DNA of 64,000 nucleotides. Origin: Halonatronomonas betaini. GTDB lineage: Bacteria > Bacillota > Halanaerobiia > Halanaerobiales > Halarsenatibacteraceae. Positions 1 through 7,625 of this stretch are shown here, in pieces. The notes under the pieces are model-generated. The model was not told the origin of the DNA. It searched no databases and saw only the letters and a program-made list of their open reading frames with translations. Each line of letters opens with the position of its first letter. Position 1 is the stretch's first letter. The DNA lies in the NCBI RefSeq assembly GCF_015666175.1, contig NZ_JADPIE010000003.1, positions 1 to 64,000 of the forward strand, in the 5' to 3' direction. The position numbers were made by a program, and so were the translations under genes.

Positions 1-45
1 AAACAGCAGTATGATATAATTATATTAAGGGAAAGCGAGGAAGCT

Positions 46-1248
46 ATGCCTGAGAAAATTACTGATGGTAAAGTTAAAAAAGGTTATGCAGTTGATGATG
101 GTGATGTTCAAGAGTCCATAGAGTTTTATCTGCATCTTGTCCAGGAAGAAGAAAAGAATAATTATCTTGAGAATGTTGAAGATGCCAGCAATGATGAAGT
201 TACAAGCAACATTGTAACGCCAACCAATACTAAAACTCCAGGAAATGAAGATGTTAATAAAGCAGAGGTTAATGACTCAGGGGTCAAAGATCCAGCAACC
301 GTGAAAAATCCCCATGACAAATTATTCAAAAATTTATTTTCAAGTCCGGAATTTTTCAAAGACTTCTTGAAGGTAAGTGTTGGTGAAGACTTTGCAGATA
401 AGTTGGTTGCTGGCAGTTATGCAGAGGCAAAGACAGATTTCATCGGCAGAGATTTGCAGGAGTATTACAGCGACATCATATATACAGCCAGAGTAGGGAA
501 GACCGAGTATCAGTTCGCATTTTTAATCGAGCACAAATCCTATCCAGATAAGCAGGTAACATTCCAGATCTTAAATTACCTCCAGAAGATGCTTGAGAAA
601 AGCTGGAGCCAAAAGAAATTCATCCAGCCAGTACTGGCCTTTCTTGTCTATCATGGCGAAGGCAGCAGCAGACTAATAGATTTCGATGCAGAATACAGCC
701 ATCTCCCAGAAGAGATAAAGTGTGATCTATTCGGCGTAAAAATCAGAGAAGTTAATATAACAGAGCTGGACCCCAATGCGATAAGCAATAACCTGCTCTA
801 TATTTCTTATCTGCTGGTAAGTATCAACCGTGCAGAAGATAAAAGACATCATATCGAGTTCATCCTAAAGCAGATGGGCAATAGCAAAGACAGGAAATTA
901 AGTGAATTCGCCAAAGAGAAATTAGATATAGTATTATATTACCTCTTTAACATGACCGAATTGCCCTATCAAGAGCTTAAAGAAATTATTGAAAAATATT
1001 TTACCGAGGGGGTAGATGAAATGAAAACAACAGCTGACCAATTAAGAGAAGAGGGAAGAGAAGAAGTAAGGGGAGAAGAATTAATAGAATCAATTAAATT
1101 AATGTATGAAATGAAATTTAACAATAAAATTTCAGATGAAATAATAAAAGTTCTTGAAAACCTAAGTGTGAGTGAATTACAAAAAGTAAGAAACATGATA
1201 CCAGAAATGGATTCCCAGGATAAGTTTGAAGAATTTATAAGAGAATAA
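46..1248 (+). CDS. Rpn-family PD-(D/E)XK nuclease / transposase-like protein
   Basis: The 400-residue protein matches the Rpn (YhgA-like, 'transposase_31') family, whose E. coli members are DNA endonucleases that promote RecA-independent recombination. The family core starts near residue 88 (NPHDKLFKNLF). The nuclease signature is visible as D143 (YSDIIY) followed by E162-x-K164 (LIEHKSYPD). Residues 1-87 are an acidic, low-complexity extension not typical of the family. The C-terminus (about 335-400) is charged and helical. The ATG at 46 follows GAGGAAGC, a plausible ribosome site. A decayed relative lies at 39391-40071. Family assignment is from motif recognition; the mobilising role is inferred from family knowledge. 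Confidence 0.85.
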   Translation: MPEKITDGKVKKGYAVDDGDVQESIEFYLHLVQEEEKNNYLENVEDASNDEVTSNIVTPTNTKTPGNEDVNKAEVNDSGVKDPATVKNPHDKLFKNLFSSPEFFKDFLKVSVGEDFADKLVAGSYAEAKTDFIGRDLQEYYSDIIYTARVGKTEYQFAFLIEHKSYPDKQVTFQILNYLQKMLEKSWSQKKFIQPVLAFLVYHGEGSSRLIDFDAEYSHLPEEIKCDLFGVKIREVNITELDPNAISNNLLYISYLLVSINRAEDKRHHIEFILKQMGNSKDRKLSEFAKEKLDIVLYYLFNMTELPYQELKEIIEKYFTEGVDEMKTTADQLREEGREEVRGEELIESIKLMYEMKFNNKISDEIIKVLENLSVSELQKVRNMIPEMDSQDKFEEFIRE

Positions 1249-1268
1249 ACCTCCACCCTAAATCATCA

Positions 1269-1298
1269 GGCCAGAGCCCCAGCCCTGGCCATTTTTTT
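1269..1298 (+). terminator. Rho-independent terminator after the Rpn gene
   Basis: GGCCAG (1269-1274) pairs with CTGGCC (1285-1290), followed by seven T residues. It sits 20 bases after the Rpn stop codon. Confidence 0.75.
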
Positions 1299-1324
1299 AT
1301 GCCAGATCAAATAAATTTTCAAAA

Positions 1325-1402
1325 CCTAAATTATATATAGCAGATTCAAACTAAAACCTACATTATATATAGCTATTAAAAGTATTCCTACATTATATAA
1401 GA
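1325..1402. repeat. Three short AT-rich direct repeats
   Basis: The words CCTAAATTATATATAG (1325), CCTACATTATATATAG (1357) and CCTACATTATATAAG (1387) are spaced 32 and 30 bases apart, about three helical turns. They lie between two convergent genes at the edge of the GC-rich island. Evenly phased AT-rich direct repeats can be iterons or protein-binding sites, but no replication initiator is directly adjacent, so the role is unknown. The rest of 1299-1498 shows no gene. Confidence 0.5.
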
Positions 1403-1498
1403 TAAATAACCTGGTACCTCCACAGCAGCCAGATCCAGCAACACACCTCTAATCTTTCACCTCCAATAGCATATCTCCTATATCAGATCGCCAGGCCC

Positions 1499-2173
1499 TT
1501 AATTATTAATTCCAATCAACCCACCAATCACAGCCCTGGCCAGCTTTCTAAAATAACCCCCATCCTCCAGCAACTCCTGGTCCCTGGTGCCAGTCAGAAA
1601 GAGAGGCTCAATCAACACCGCGGCCATCCTGGTCGCCTGCAGCACATGAAACCTGTCGCTGGTCTTAACGCCCCGGTCAGGCAGCTTCAGCCGATCAACC
1701 ATCGCCGACTGCAAGGCCCTGGCCACAACCTCCCCGGTCCCACTCCCGGGGAAATAAAAACATTCAGTCCCACTGGCCCCGGCGCTAGCCGCCCCATTAT
1801 GATGCACAGATAAAAAGAGATCAACGCCATAGCCATTGGCCAGCTCAGTCCGCCTGCCCAGGGCCATATCATAATCGCCGCCCCGGAGCATATAAGCATC
1901 CAGGCCAGCCTCAAGTGCCTGGCCAAAAATCTCCGCCCCGAGCCTGAGGTTCAAATCCTTCTCCATTATTTTATCGCTTTCAGGCCTGGAAATAACGCCG
2001 CCGGCTCCAGTATCGGCCCCGGTCTCACCACCTGACCTTATATTACCGCCAGCCCTGGCCACAGCCCCAGGATCACCGCCCCCGTGGCCAGCATCAATCG
2101 CAATCGACCCAATCAACCGCCTGCCCCTCAACTCATCGCCCTGGCCCATAATCCCATTAACATTTCCATCCAT
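1499..2173 (-). CDS. N-acetylmuramoyl-L-alanine amidase (Amidase_3)
   Basis: Zinc amidase that cleaves the amide bond between muramic acid and the stem peptide; in a phage-like island this would be a lysin. From the ATG at 2173 the protein has 224 residues. Visible family motifs are DAGHGGGDPGA (zinc ligand H30), EKDLNLRLG (ligand E71), SVHHNG (ligand H124) and IEPLFLTG (catalytic E199). Residues about 42-60 are a Gly/Ala-rich insertion. I chose 2173 because an AGGAGG (2181-2186 on the opposite strand) precedes it at normal spacing; a longer reading to 2401 would add sequence without family similarity. There is no signal peptide, consistent with holin-dependent release or a cytoplasmic remnant. 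Confidence 0.88.
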   Translation of the reverse strand: MDGNVNGIMGQGDELRGRRLIGSIAIDAGHGGGDPGAVARAGGNIRSGGETGADTGAGGVISRPESDKIMEKDLNLRLGAEIFGQALEAGLDAYMLRGGDYDMALGRRTELANGYGVDLFLSVHHNGAASAGASGTECFYFPGSGTGEVVARALQSAMVDRLKLPDRGVKTSDRFHVLQATRMAAVLIEPLFLTGTRDQELLEDGGYFRKLARAVIGGLIGINN

Positions 2174-2372
2174 TTTACCGCCTCCTAAAAAATTTTTTAA
2201 AATCCAGCAAAAAATCATTAAATGCACCCACCCCCTGTATTTATTCCAGCCAGAAGGTGATAGAATTAAAAAGTAAGTTAAAAGACCTCCAGAATCTCTC
2301 GCCCCGGGGCAAGGTCTATAGCCAGCCAGGCTATCAACCACCACAGCTACCCCAGAGAGAGGAGGCAGCCGC

Positions 2373-2525
2373 ATGGAGGAGATCATCGAACTCTTTGTCA
2401 ACTACGGGTTCCCGGCAGCAATCTGCATCCTCCTATTAACCAGGGTAGATAAAATCCTTATCTCCCTGGTCGAATCTGTCGCCACTGTAAGGGCCATCCT
2501 GGAAGAACGCTCGGCCAAAAAGTAA
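2373..2525 (+). CDS. YvrJ-family small membrane protein
   Basis: A 50-residue protein beginning MEEIIELFVNYGFPAAIC with a single hydrophobic stretch (about 8-25) and a charged helical tail ending ERSAKK. This is the pattern of the YvrJ family, short proteins often encoded near phage-like amidase genes in Firmicutes. GAGAGGAGG stands just upstream of the ATG. It is divergent from the amidase, with 199 bases between the two starts. A holin-like or virion role is only a guess from the neighbourhood. Confidence 0.8.
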   Translation: MEEIIELFVNYGFPAAICILLLTRVDKILISLVESVATVRAILEERSAKK

Positions 2526-2800
2526 GCCGGCCAGGTTAAGGTTACGGCCAGCCTCATCGCTAGCCAGGCCAGAATTGACCGCCAGCCCTGGCCAAAGTCA
2601 CCAGTCAGGAGCCAGGCTTATTTACGGCCAGAACCCCTCAACCAGGAACCAGCTGCACCGGCAGAAGCTACCGCCAGTCAGGCGCTAAGCCATCGCCGGC
2701 CAGCTGAAAGAACCACCGCCAGCAGGCCAGCTCACCGGCCCTGGCCATCATCACCGCAGGCAAGGCCAAAAGCAACCGCAGCAGGGAGCGCCATCCCAAA
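2526..2800. other. GC-rich low-complexity intergenic stretch
   Basis: No supportable gene. The stretch is dominated by repeats of short words such as GCCAGGCC, CCAGCC and CCGCCAG, with no ribosome site in front of a sustained reading frame. It leads directly into the minisatellite. Confidence 0.5.
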
Positions 2801-2802
2801 GT

Positions 2803-3110
2803 CAGCCGGATTCCAGGGAAGAACGTCTGGCAAGCGCACACCAGCCGGATTCCAGGGAAGAACGTCTGGCAAGCGCATCGCCAGCTGGATTCCATGGAAG
2901 ATAATCCAGCAAGCGCACACCAGGCAGGACTCCACCAGAACCAGGCGAGATTCCTGGAGAGACCACCTGGCAAGCGCACACCAGGCAGGATTCCACCAGA
3001 ACCAGGCGAGATTCCTGGAGAGACCACCTGGCAAGCGCACACCAGGCAGGATTCCACCAGAACCAGGCAGGACTCAAGGGTCACCAGGCCAGATTCCACC
3101 AGAACCAGGC
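2803..3110. repeat. Two-family tandem repeat (minisatellite)
   Basis: Left part: three units of 39-40 bases starting at about 2805, 2844 and 2884, each containing GGATTCCA and GCAAGCGCA. Right part: units of exactly 61 bases starting at 2921, 2982 and 3043, each containing GATTCCACCAGAACCAGG and GAGACCACCTGGCAAGCGCA; the last is truncated and followed by diverged CCAGATTCCACCAGAACC words to about 3110. The two families share the GCAAGCGCACACCAG segment, so the right family probably grew from the left. Neither period is a multiple of three except 39, and long readings through it on either strand look like artefacts of the repeat. Confidence 0.85.
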
Positions 3111-3191
3111 CAGAATCAAAGATCACCAGCCCACTCCCTGCTCAACAGCCAGCGGCTCAGCCTGCACCACCCAAAAAAGGAGAGGATCACC

Positions 3192-4103
3192 ATGGCAAAA
3201 GTAACCGCACCACTCTTTTCAATCGAGGCCTCAGGCAAATTCGGAGACTCCATGGTCTTCGGCAAATGGAAAGGCATCAACTATGTAAGAATGCATACAA
3301 AGGCCAACCAGCCCAACACCAGAGCCCAGATCGCCGTCAGAGACAAATTCCGCCAGGCAGCCGCACTCTATCAGCGCCTGTCCGGTAGCGACAAAGCCGC
3401 CTGGAAAAGAAAAGCCGCAGGCCAGCCGCTAACAGGCTACAACCTCTTTATCAAAAGAGCCAAGGCCATAATCAACTCCATGCCCGTCTTTAACCTGATC
3501 TCAGCCGTCGAAATCGAAGAAGAAGCCACAGACAGCTGCACCATCAGCTTCATGGTCGATAAAGACGGCCCGGTCGAAATCAGATACGGCAACACACCGA
3601 CAGCCCTCCATAACAGCACAACAGTTATGGCCGCAGCCGGCGAAATCAACTTCGCAGATCTAGAAGACCTGGATCCAGAATCAAACTACTACTTCACAAT
3701 CGACCAGGAGACCCAGTATCTATTTCCACCGACCACAATCGACTCATATACAGTCGGTGCCGAAGGCGCCAACGCAGTCCTATATGCCGTAACAGCGGTC
3801 ATCGCCGGCAGGGAGACAAACCCCAGCATGGCCCACATGAGCTCAGTCCCGGACTTCGACGTCTTCGATGACGACAACTTCGTCGAAATCAACTGGCAGC
3901 CAGTCGATGGCGCCGAAGAATACCGCATCTACCGGATGGAAACAACCGGTGACCATCCAACAGGTCTGGTGGCCATCAACCAGTACTCCAGCTTCCAGGA
4001 TACCGGCCTTACACCAATCAAACCAGACATCATCCCGGCCAAAGAAAATACCGCCCGCCACTTCGCCGGCGAGGCCGGAATCTACAGCTTCCAGACCATC
4101 TAA
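3192..4103 (+). CDS. Phage/exported-structure-like protein with fibronectin-like domain
   Basis: I do not recognise a named family. The 303-residue protein starts MAKVTAPLFSIEASGKFGD, and its first 100 residues are clearly paralogous to the protein at 4240-4875 (shared APL.S..ASGK, the F..AA..L..L...D..A block, and GYNLFIKRA versus GHNLFMKKA). Residues about 195-285 contain INWQPVDGAEEYRIYR, typical of a fibronectin type III strand pair. AAGGAGAGG precedes the ATG. No signal peptide or membrane segment is visible. The layout (conserved N-terminal assembly-like region plus variable beta-rich C-terminus) suggests a virion or surface appendage protein; this is inference. Confidence 0.6.
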   Translation: MAKVTAPLFSIEASGKFGDSMVFGKWKGINYVRMHTKANQPNTRAQIAVRDKFRQAAALYQRLSGSDKAAWKRKAAGQPLTGYNLFIKRAKAIINSMPVFNLISAVEIEEEATDSCTISFMVDKDGPVEIRYGNTPTALHNSTTVMAAAGEINFADLEDLDPESNYYFTIDQETQYLFPPTTIDSYTVGAEGANAVLYAVTAVIAGRETNPSMAHMSSVPDFDVFDDDNFVEINWQPVDGAEEYRIYRMETTGDHPTGLVAINQYSSFQDTGLTPIKPDIIPAKENTARHFAGEAGIYSFQTI

Positions 4104-4174
4104 CCAACATCTAACCAGGCACTAACCAGACTCTAACCACCAACTAACCAAACCAACCAGATAACTATCCCCTG

Positions 4175-4200
4175 AAGAGCCTGGCAATCGCCAGGCTCTT
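4175..4200. terminator. Bidirectional hairpin between convergent paralogs
   Basis: AAGAGCCTGGC (4175-4185) and GCCAGGCTCTT (4190-4200) form a perfect 11-bp stem with a 4-base loop. It lies between two genes whose stops face each other. No long T run follows, so it may end transcripts only partly. Confidence 0.65.
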
Positions 4201-4239
4201 ATTACGTTAAACCGCCACCAACCCTACACCAACCCTACA

Positions 4240-4875
4240 TCACCACTTCCCCCCCTCAATCTGATAGGCTGCCGAAAACCCACAGCCGCCATCCTCCTCC
4301 AGCATAAACCAGTACCAGGCCTCCTTATCCAGGCCATCAATCATAAACCCGCCAGCACCGGTATCAAGAGTAAAAGCCTTCTCCAGCATCAAAATCCTGT
4401 TATAGCCACCACCGACCCCCCCAATCTCCCTGTCGGCATAACAGGAATAATGGCCCCCGCCAAAGATCACATTATAAGTCGCCGAACTCTCGCCATAAAA
4501 CCCCACATCCAGCAGCCGGCCACCCTCAACCCTCAGACTATCACAGGTATGGATATCAACCCCATAAACCGGCAGAAACTCCTGGCCGCCATAAAGCGCC
4601 TTCATCGCCTTCTTCATAAAAAGGTTATGGCCATTAATAGCCAGCCCCGCCGTCATCTGATTATAGGCCTCCCTGTCAGCTTCAGTCAACAGCCTGGAAA
4701 GCCCGGCCGCCTCCCTGAAAATATTCCTGCTCTTTTTCACAGCCTCACTATTTCCCCCATCATGTTTGACATAACTCCTCACCAGCTGCCTCCCATTCCG
4801 CTGAAAAAAGACCACCTCGTCATTTAACTTACCACTTGCCGCCATCGACATCAGCGGCGCCTTAACCTCTGCCAT
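4240..4875 (-). CDS. Paralog of the 3192-4103 protein
   Basis: The 211-residue protein starts MAEVKAPLMSMAASGKLND and shares its first 100 residues in pattern with the convergent neighbour, including the Lys/Arg-rich GHNLFMKKAMKAL segment. The C-terminal half is unrelated: Gly-rich, with many aromatic residues. The start at 4875 is preferred over the ATG at 4884 because GAGGAGA lies about eight bases from 4875 but almost touches 4884, and because it aligns with the paralog. Function unknown; the face-to-face pair probably arose by inverted duplication. Confidence 0.6.
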   Translation of the reverse strand: MAEVKAPLMSMAASGKLNDEVVFFQRNGRQLVRSYVKHDGGNSEAVKKSRNIFREAAGLSRLLTEADREAYNQMTAGLAINGHNLFMKKAMKALYGGQEFLPVYGVDIHTCDSLRVEGGRLLDVGFYGESSATYNVIFGGGHYSCYADREIGGVGGGYNRILMLEKAFTLDTGAGGFMIDGLDKEAWYWFMLEEDGGCGFSAAYQIEGGKW

Positions 4876-5034
4876 AAAAATCATCTCCTCTCATAATTTA
4901 AAGCCATGCCTCAACCAGCAATCCTCGCCTCAACCAGCAATCCCAGCCTCATCTTAAGCTAACTCTCGCCCCAACCAGTCACATCATAGCTTCGCCTCAA
5001 ACCAACTCCCGCTCCGGGATCCCGGCTAATCGCA

Positions 5035-5226
5035 TCAAGCCCCAAGCCCCAGCGCCTCGGCAATCAACTCCGCATCCGGCACCATCTCCTCAAAACTCCC
5101 GACCAGCTCCAGCTTCCCACCATTAGCCCCGCAGATACTGCAAACTTCAGCCTCCAGCCCGCCCTCGCCAACAATCAAAACCAGCTGATTCCCACAGCTA
5201 TTACATTTAACAATTATCACCATCAT
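5035..5226 (-). CDS. Small zinc-ribbon protein
   Basis: About 63 residues starting MMVIIVKCNSCGNQL, with CNSC and, after 20 residues, CSIC: a four-cysteine zinc ribbon. The tail (LVGSFEEMVPDAELIAEAL) is acidic and helical. AAGGGGGA precedes the ATGs at 5226 and 5223. It lies 20 bases downstream of another cysteine-pair microprotein in the same direction, so the two are probably co-transcribed. Function unknown. Confidence 0.6.
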   Translation of the reverse strand: MMVIIVKCNSCGNQLVLIVGEGGLEAEVCSICGANGGKLELVGSFEEMVPDAELIAEALGLGA

Positions 5227-5246
5227 CAATTCCCCCTTATCATAAT

Positions 5247-5372
5247 TTAAAAAACAAGATCCCTGCCCTCGGCACCGCAGATAACACACTGCAAATCATA
5301 AAGATCCTCGCCATCATAAAAACCAAACTCACTGAGCTGGCCGCAGTTCTCACAGTAAATCCCCTCAAGCAT
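5247..5372 (-). CDS. 41-residue zinc-ribbon microprotein
   Basis: Reading from the ATG at 5372 gives a 41-residue protein beginning MLEGIYCENCGQLSEFGF and containing CENC and CVIC, two cysteine pairs 22 residues apart. GGGAGGTGATTGGG provides a strong ribosome site. It is followed at 20 bases by the second zinc-ribbon gene. The arrangement resembles small phage or plasmid Com-like zinc fingers, but I cannot name the family. Confidence 0.6.
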   Translation of the reverse strand: MLEGIYCENCGQLSEFGFYDGEDLYDLQCVICGAEGRDLVF

Positions 5373-5533
5373 CCCAATCACCTCCCTTCAGCCATAACCA
5401 ACCAGCAAAGCTATCCACTAACTAAATTATACTAACCATCTGCCTGGCAAAAAAGAACCACCGGGAGCATTGAATGCAAAAACTTAAAAAAATAAATAAA
5501 TTTATAAAAATAAATAAAATTACAAAAAACCAC

Positions 5534-5562
5534 TTGACACAATTTATAGAATATATTATAAT
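5534..5562 (+). promoter_or_regulatory. Consensus sigma-A promoter
   Basis: TTGACA (5534-5539), a 17-base spacer and TATAAT (5557-5562): a perfect consensus in an AT-rich gap of 380 bases (5373-5752). It would drive transcription rightward toward 5753 and the replication genes. The remainder of the gap shows no further gene. Confidence 0.8.
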
Positions 5563-5752
5563 TAATTAGTTTACTTTGAGAATAACTTCTAAATACTAGA
5601 TAAAAATACCATGTAAAATATAATAACCAACAAATAAAATATAATACCCATAATATTCTTCAGAGCAAACAAAAAATTATCAGCAGCATAAGCCCCGGGT
5701 CACCGGCAACAGATGCCCTGGGGCAAAAACATGCCTGAAATCAGAGAGAGGA

Positions 5753-6097
5753 GTGATCATAATAACAGGGAAAAATAGGAGGACAGGCTATAGATTCACA
5801 AATAACCAGCTCCAGGATTTCTTCAAAGGCAAAGCATTAAAACTCAAGCGTCCACCCTCCAAAAGGGAGATAGACGCCGATCCAGAGCTACCATCGTACT
5901 CCACCTACCTCCGCCGATTCGGCGGCAAAAGCAATATCTGCAATATTTTGCAGATAGATAATATCCCGGCAGATATCCACCGGCAGCTCTGCCAGGACTG
6001 TACCCTAAACCCCACAAGCTGCAACCAGGACCCATTTGACTGCGCCAGCGAGGCCAATCTCTATTACCGGTCCACAAACTCAAGAAAACTAATATAG
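5753..6097 (+). CDS. Small protein with homing-endonuclease-associated-type repeat
   Basis: 114 residues. The segment FKGKALKLKRPPSKREI followed by DADPELPSYSTYLRRFGG (about 24-60) fits the 'P(S/T)KREfD..P.lPS.sTy.rrFGsw' repeat found in HNH and homing-type endonuclease families and in small DNA-binding proteins. A second half has four cysteines (CQDC...C...C) that may bind metal. The GTG at 5753 lies immediately after AGAGAGAGGA, a tight spacing, so the true start may differ. A DNA-binding regulator role is inferred; no HNH catalytic motif is visible. Confidence 0.5.
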   Translation: MIIITGKNRRTGYRFTNNQLQDFFKGKALKLKRPPSKREIDADPELPSYSTYLRRFGGKSNICNILQIDNIPADIHRQLCQDCTLNPTSCNQDPFDCASEANLYYRSTNSRKLI

Positions 6098-6163
6098 GTA
6101 GCTGGTACCCCCCTTAAACATCGCTAATATTAGCAGCACCAACAGTTGACACCAGTTATCAAC

Positions 6164-6178
6164 AGGTGCCAGGCACCT
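6164..6178. repeat. GGTGCCAGGCACC palindrome, copy 1
   Basis: AGGTGCCAGGCACCT is an interrupted palindrome (one central base). Close relatives occur at 34742-34754 and 34807-34819, so it is a dispersed intergenic element. Confidence 0.6.
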
Positions 6179-6242
6179 AAGGCATAACCACGAACCACCT
6201 GGCCAGACCGATACGCCAGGGAGGGCATAACCATGCCAAAAG

Positions 6243-6260
6243 TTGTGATATATAACACAA
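6243..6260. promoter_or_regulatory. Candidate operator before the replication operon
   Basis: TTGTG and CACAA bracket an AT-rich core (6243-6260), giving a near-palindrome 44 bases before the replisome-organiser start. No factor can be named. Confidence 0.3.
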
Positions 6261-6303
6261 TCATAAAATAAAAGATTAGGAAAAAAAGGAAGAGGTGTAT
6301 AAA

Positions 6304-7623
6304 ATGACAACAAAAACAGAGACCAAACCAGCAGAAAGAGAGACAAAACCACATATCAACCCGTTTGTACAAATAGACAGTAGAGTGGCCAGAGACCCGA
6401 AGATTCCGGCAACACAGAAGGCCCTCTATCTCGTCCTTAAAAGCTACAGCTGGCAGGATGGCCACTGCTATCCCAGCCAGGAGACCCTGGCCAGTGATCT
6501 AAATTTTAGCGACAGGACAATTAGAACCTGGCTTAAAGATTTAGAAAAATATGGCCTGATAAAAATCGTCCATCAGGGGATGAATGAACCAAATATCTAT
6601 TATCTAAAAGATATAAACTCGATTTACAAAGAAACCGACCGGAAATCTCAGGTAAGTGAAAATAAAACCGACCGGAAACCACAGGTAAAACCGACCGGAA
6701 GCGGGTTTCCCCCTACTAATAAGCACTTGACTAATACTCAGTATATATGCCAGCCAGAGGCTGCAAATCAAAACCAGGAGACCCCGCCGGCAGACTCTCG
6801 CACCGAATCAGAATCACACCAGGGGCCAGAATCACCGCCGGCCTCAACAGGCCCATCAGCGGACCAGCAGTCATCGACGGGCCTGGACCAGGCCCCAGCA
6901 GAACCAGGAGCACCACAGGATCCAGCAGGATCATCAGCGGCCGGATCAGCAACAGAACAAGAATCACCGCCGGCCTCACCAGACCCATCAGCGGCCCGGC
7001 AGATCAAAAAAGCCAGGAAGATCCCTGGCAAAAGAGGCTACAAATACCCGGCCCAGTTCGAAGAGTTCTGGCAGGCCTATCCCAGGTCCAACGGCAAGCG
7101 GCCAGCCTATTTAAAATGGGAGAAGCTGGTCATCAACAAAAAGACACCGCCAGAGGAGATCCTGGAGGCAGCAGCCAATTACCGGGACCTCTGCCAGCTA
7201 GAGGGCAGGAGGCAGAAATTCATGCTCCACCCCAGGACCTTCCTGGGCCCGTCAGACCACTGGGTCGATTATCTCAACTCCGAGCTGGAGGCAACAGGCC
7301 AGCTGGCAACCCTGGAGGCCGCCAGAAAGAGGAATCAGGGCCAGGCAGGCCGGTCTTCAGGCAAGGCAGGCCAGAAAGCAAGAAAGCCAGGCCAGCAATC
7401 AACCAGGCCAGCCAGCCCGGCCGGAGCTAAGAGCCGCCGCAACACCAACAGCACCTCAAAGAGCAGGGCCAGGGCAGCAACTTCAGCCTTCAGCCTGCCG
7501 CCAGTCAGGGCCATGCCGGCAGACTTAGCCAGGGAGATCGACCAGGAACTAATCGAAATCATAAAAAGCAAAAACCAGAGCAACAACAAAAATCAGAGCA
7601 AGACGCCGAAAGGGGCAAAATAA
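6304..7623 (+). CDS. Replisome organiser / replication initiation-like protein
   Basis: 439 residues from the ATG at 6304. Residues about 20-95 form a winged helix-turn-helix (KALYLVLKSYSW...CYPSQETLASDLNFSDRTIRTWLKDLEKYGLI), the HTH_36 type found in phage and plasmid replication initiators. A long Pro/Ala/Ser/Glu linker follows (about 140-235). The segment FWQAYPRSNGKRPAYLKW...HPRTFLGPSDHWVDYL (about 248-325) is the C-terminal helicase-loader-like block seen in phage replisome organisers. The last 100 residues are Lys/Arg/Ala-rich. The ATG at 6304 sits 7 bases after GGAAGAGGTG; the GTG nine bases earlier lies inside that site. The helicase gene begins 2 bases after the stop, so the pair forms one unit. 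Confidence 0.75.
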   Translation: MTTKTETKPAERETKPHINPFVQIDSRVARDPKIPATQKALYLVLKSYSWQDGHCYPSQETLASDLNFSDRTIRTWLKDLEKYGLIKIVHQGMNEPNIYYLKDINSIYKETDRKSQVSENKTDRKPQVKPTGSGFPPTNKHLTNTQYICQPEAANQNQETPPADSRTESESHQGPESPPASTGPSADQQSSTGLDQAPAEPGAPQDPAGSSAAGSATEQESPPASPDPSAARQIKKARKIPGKRGYKYPAQFEEFWQAYPRSNGKRPAYLKWEKLVINKKTPPEEILEAAANYRDLCQLEGRRQKFMLHPRTFLGPSDHWVDYLNSELEATGQLATLEAARKRNQGQAGRSSGKAGQKARKPGQQSTRPASPAGAKSRRNTNSTSKSRARAATSAFSLPPVRAMPADLAREIDQELIEIIKSKNQSNNKNQSKTPKGAK

Positions 7624-7625
7624 AA

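Noticed and set aside
2257-2439. 60-codon frame from a GTG
   Set aside because: It overlaps the YvrJ gene, has low-complexity content and matches no family; the AAGG before the GTG is not enough.
2803-3110. CRISPR array
   Set aside because: Units are whole-period tandem repeats of 39-40 and 61 bases without unique spacers, and no cas genes are nearby.
2668-3388. Long open frames on both strands across the minisatellite
   Set aside because: They exist because the repeat lacks stop words. The 61-bp unit shifts frame at each copy, no ribosome site is present, and the + strand frame overlaps the better supported gene at 3192.
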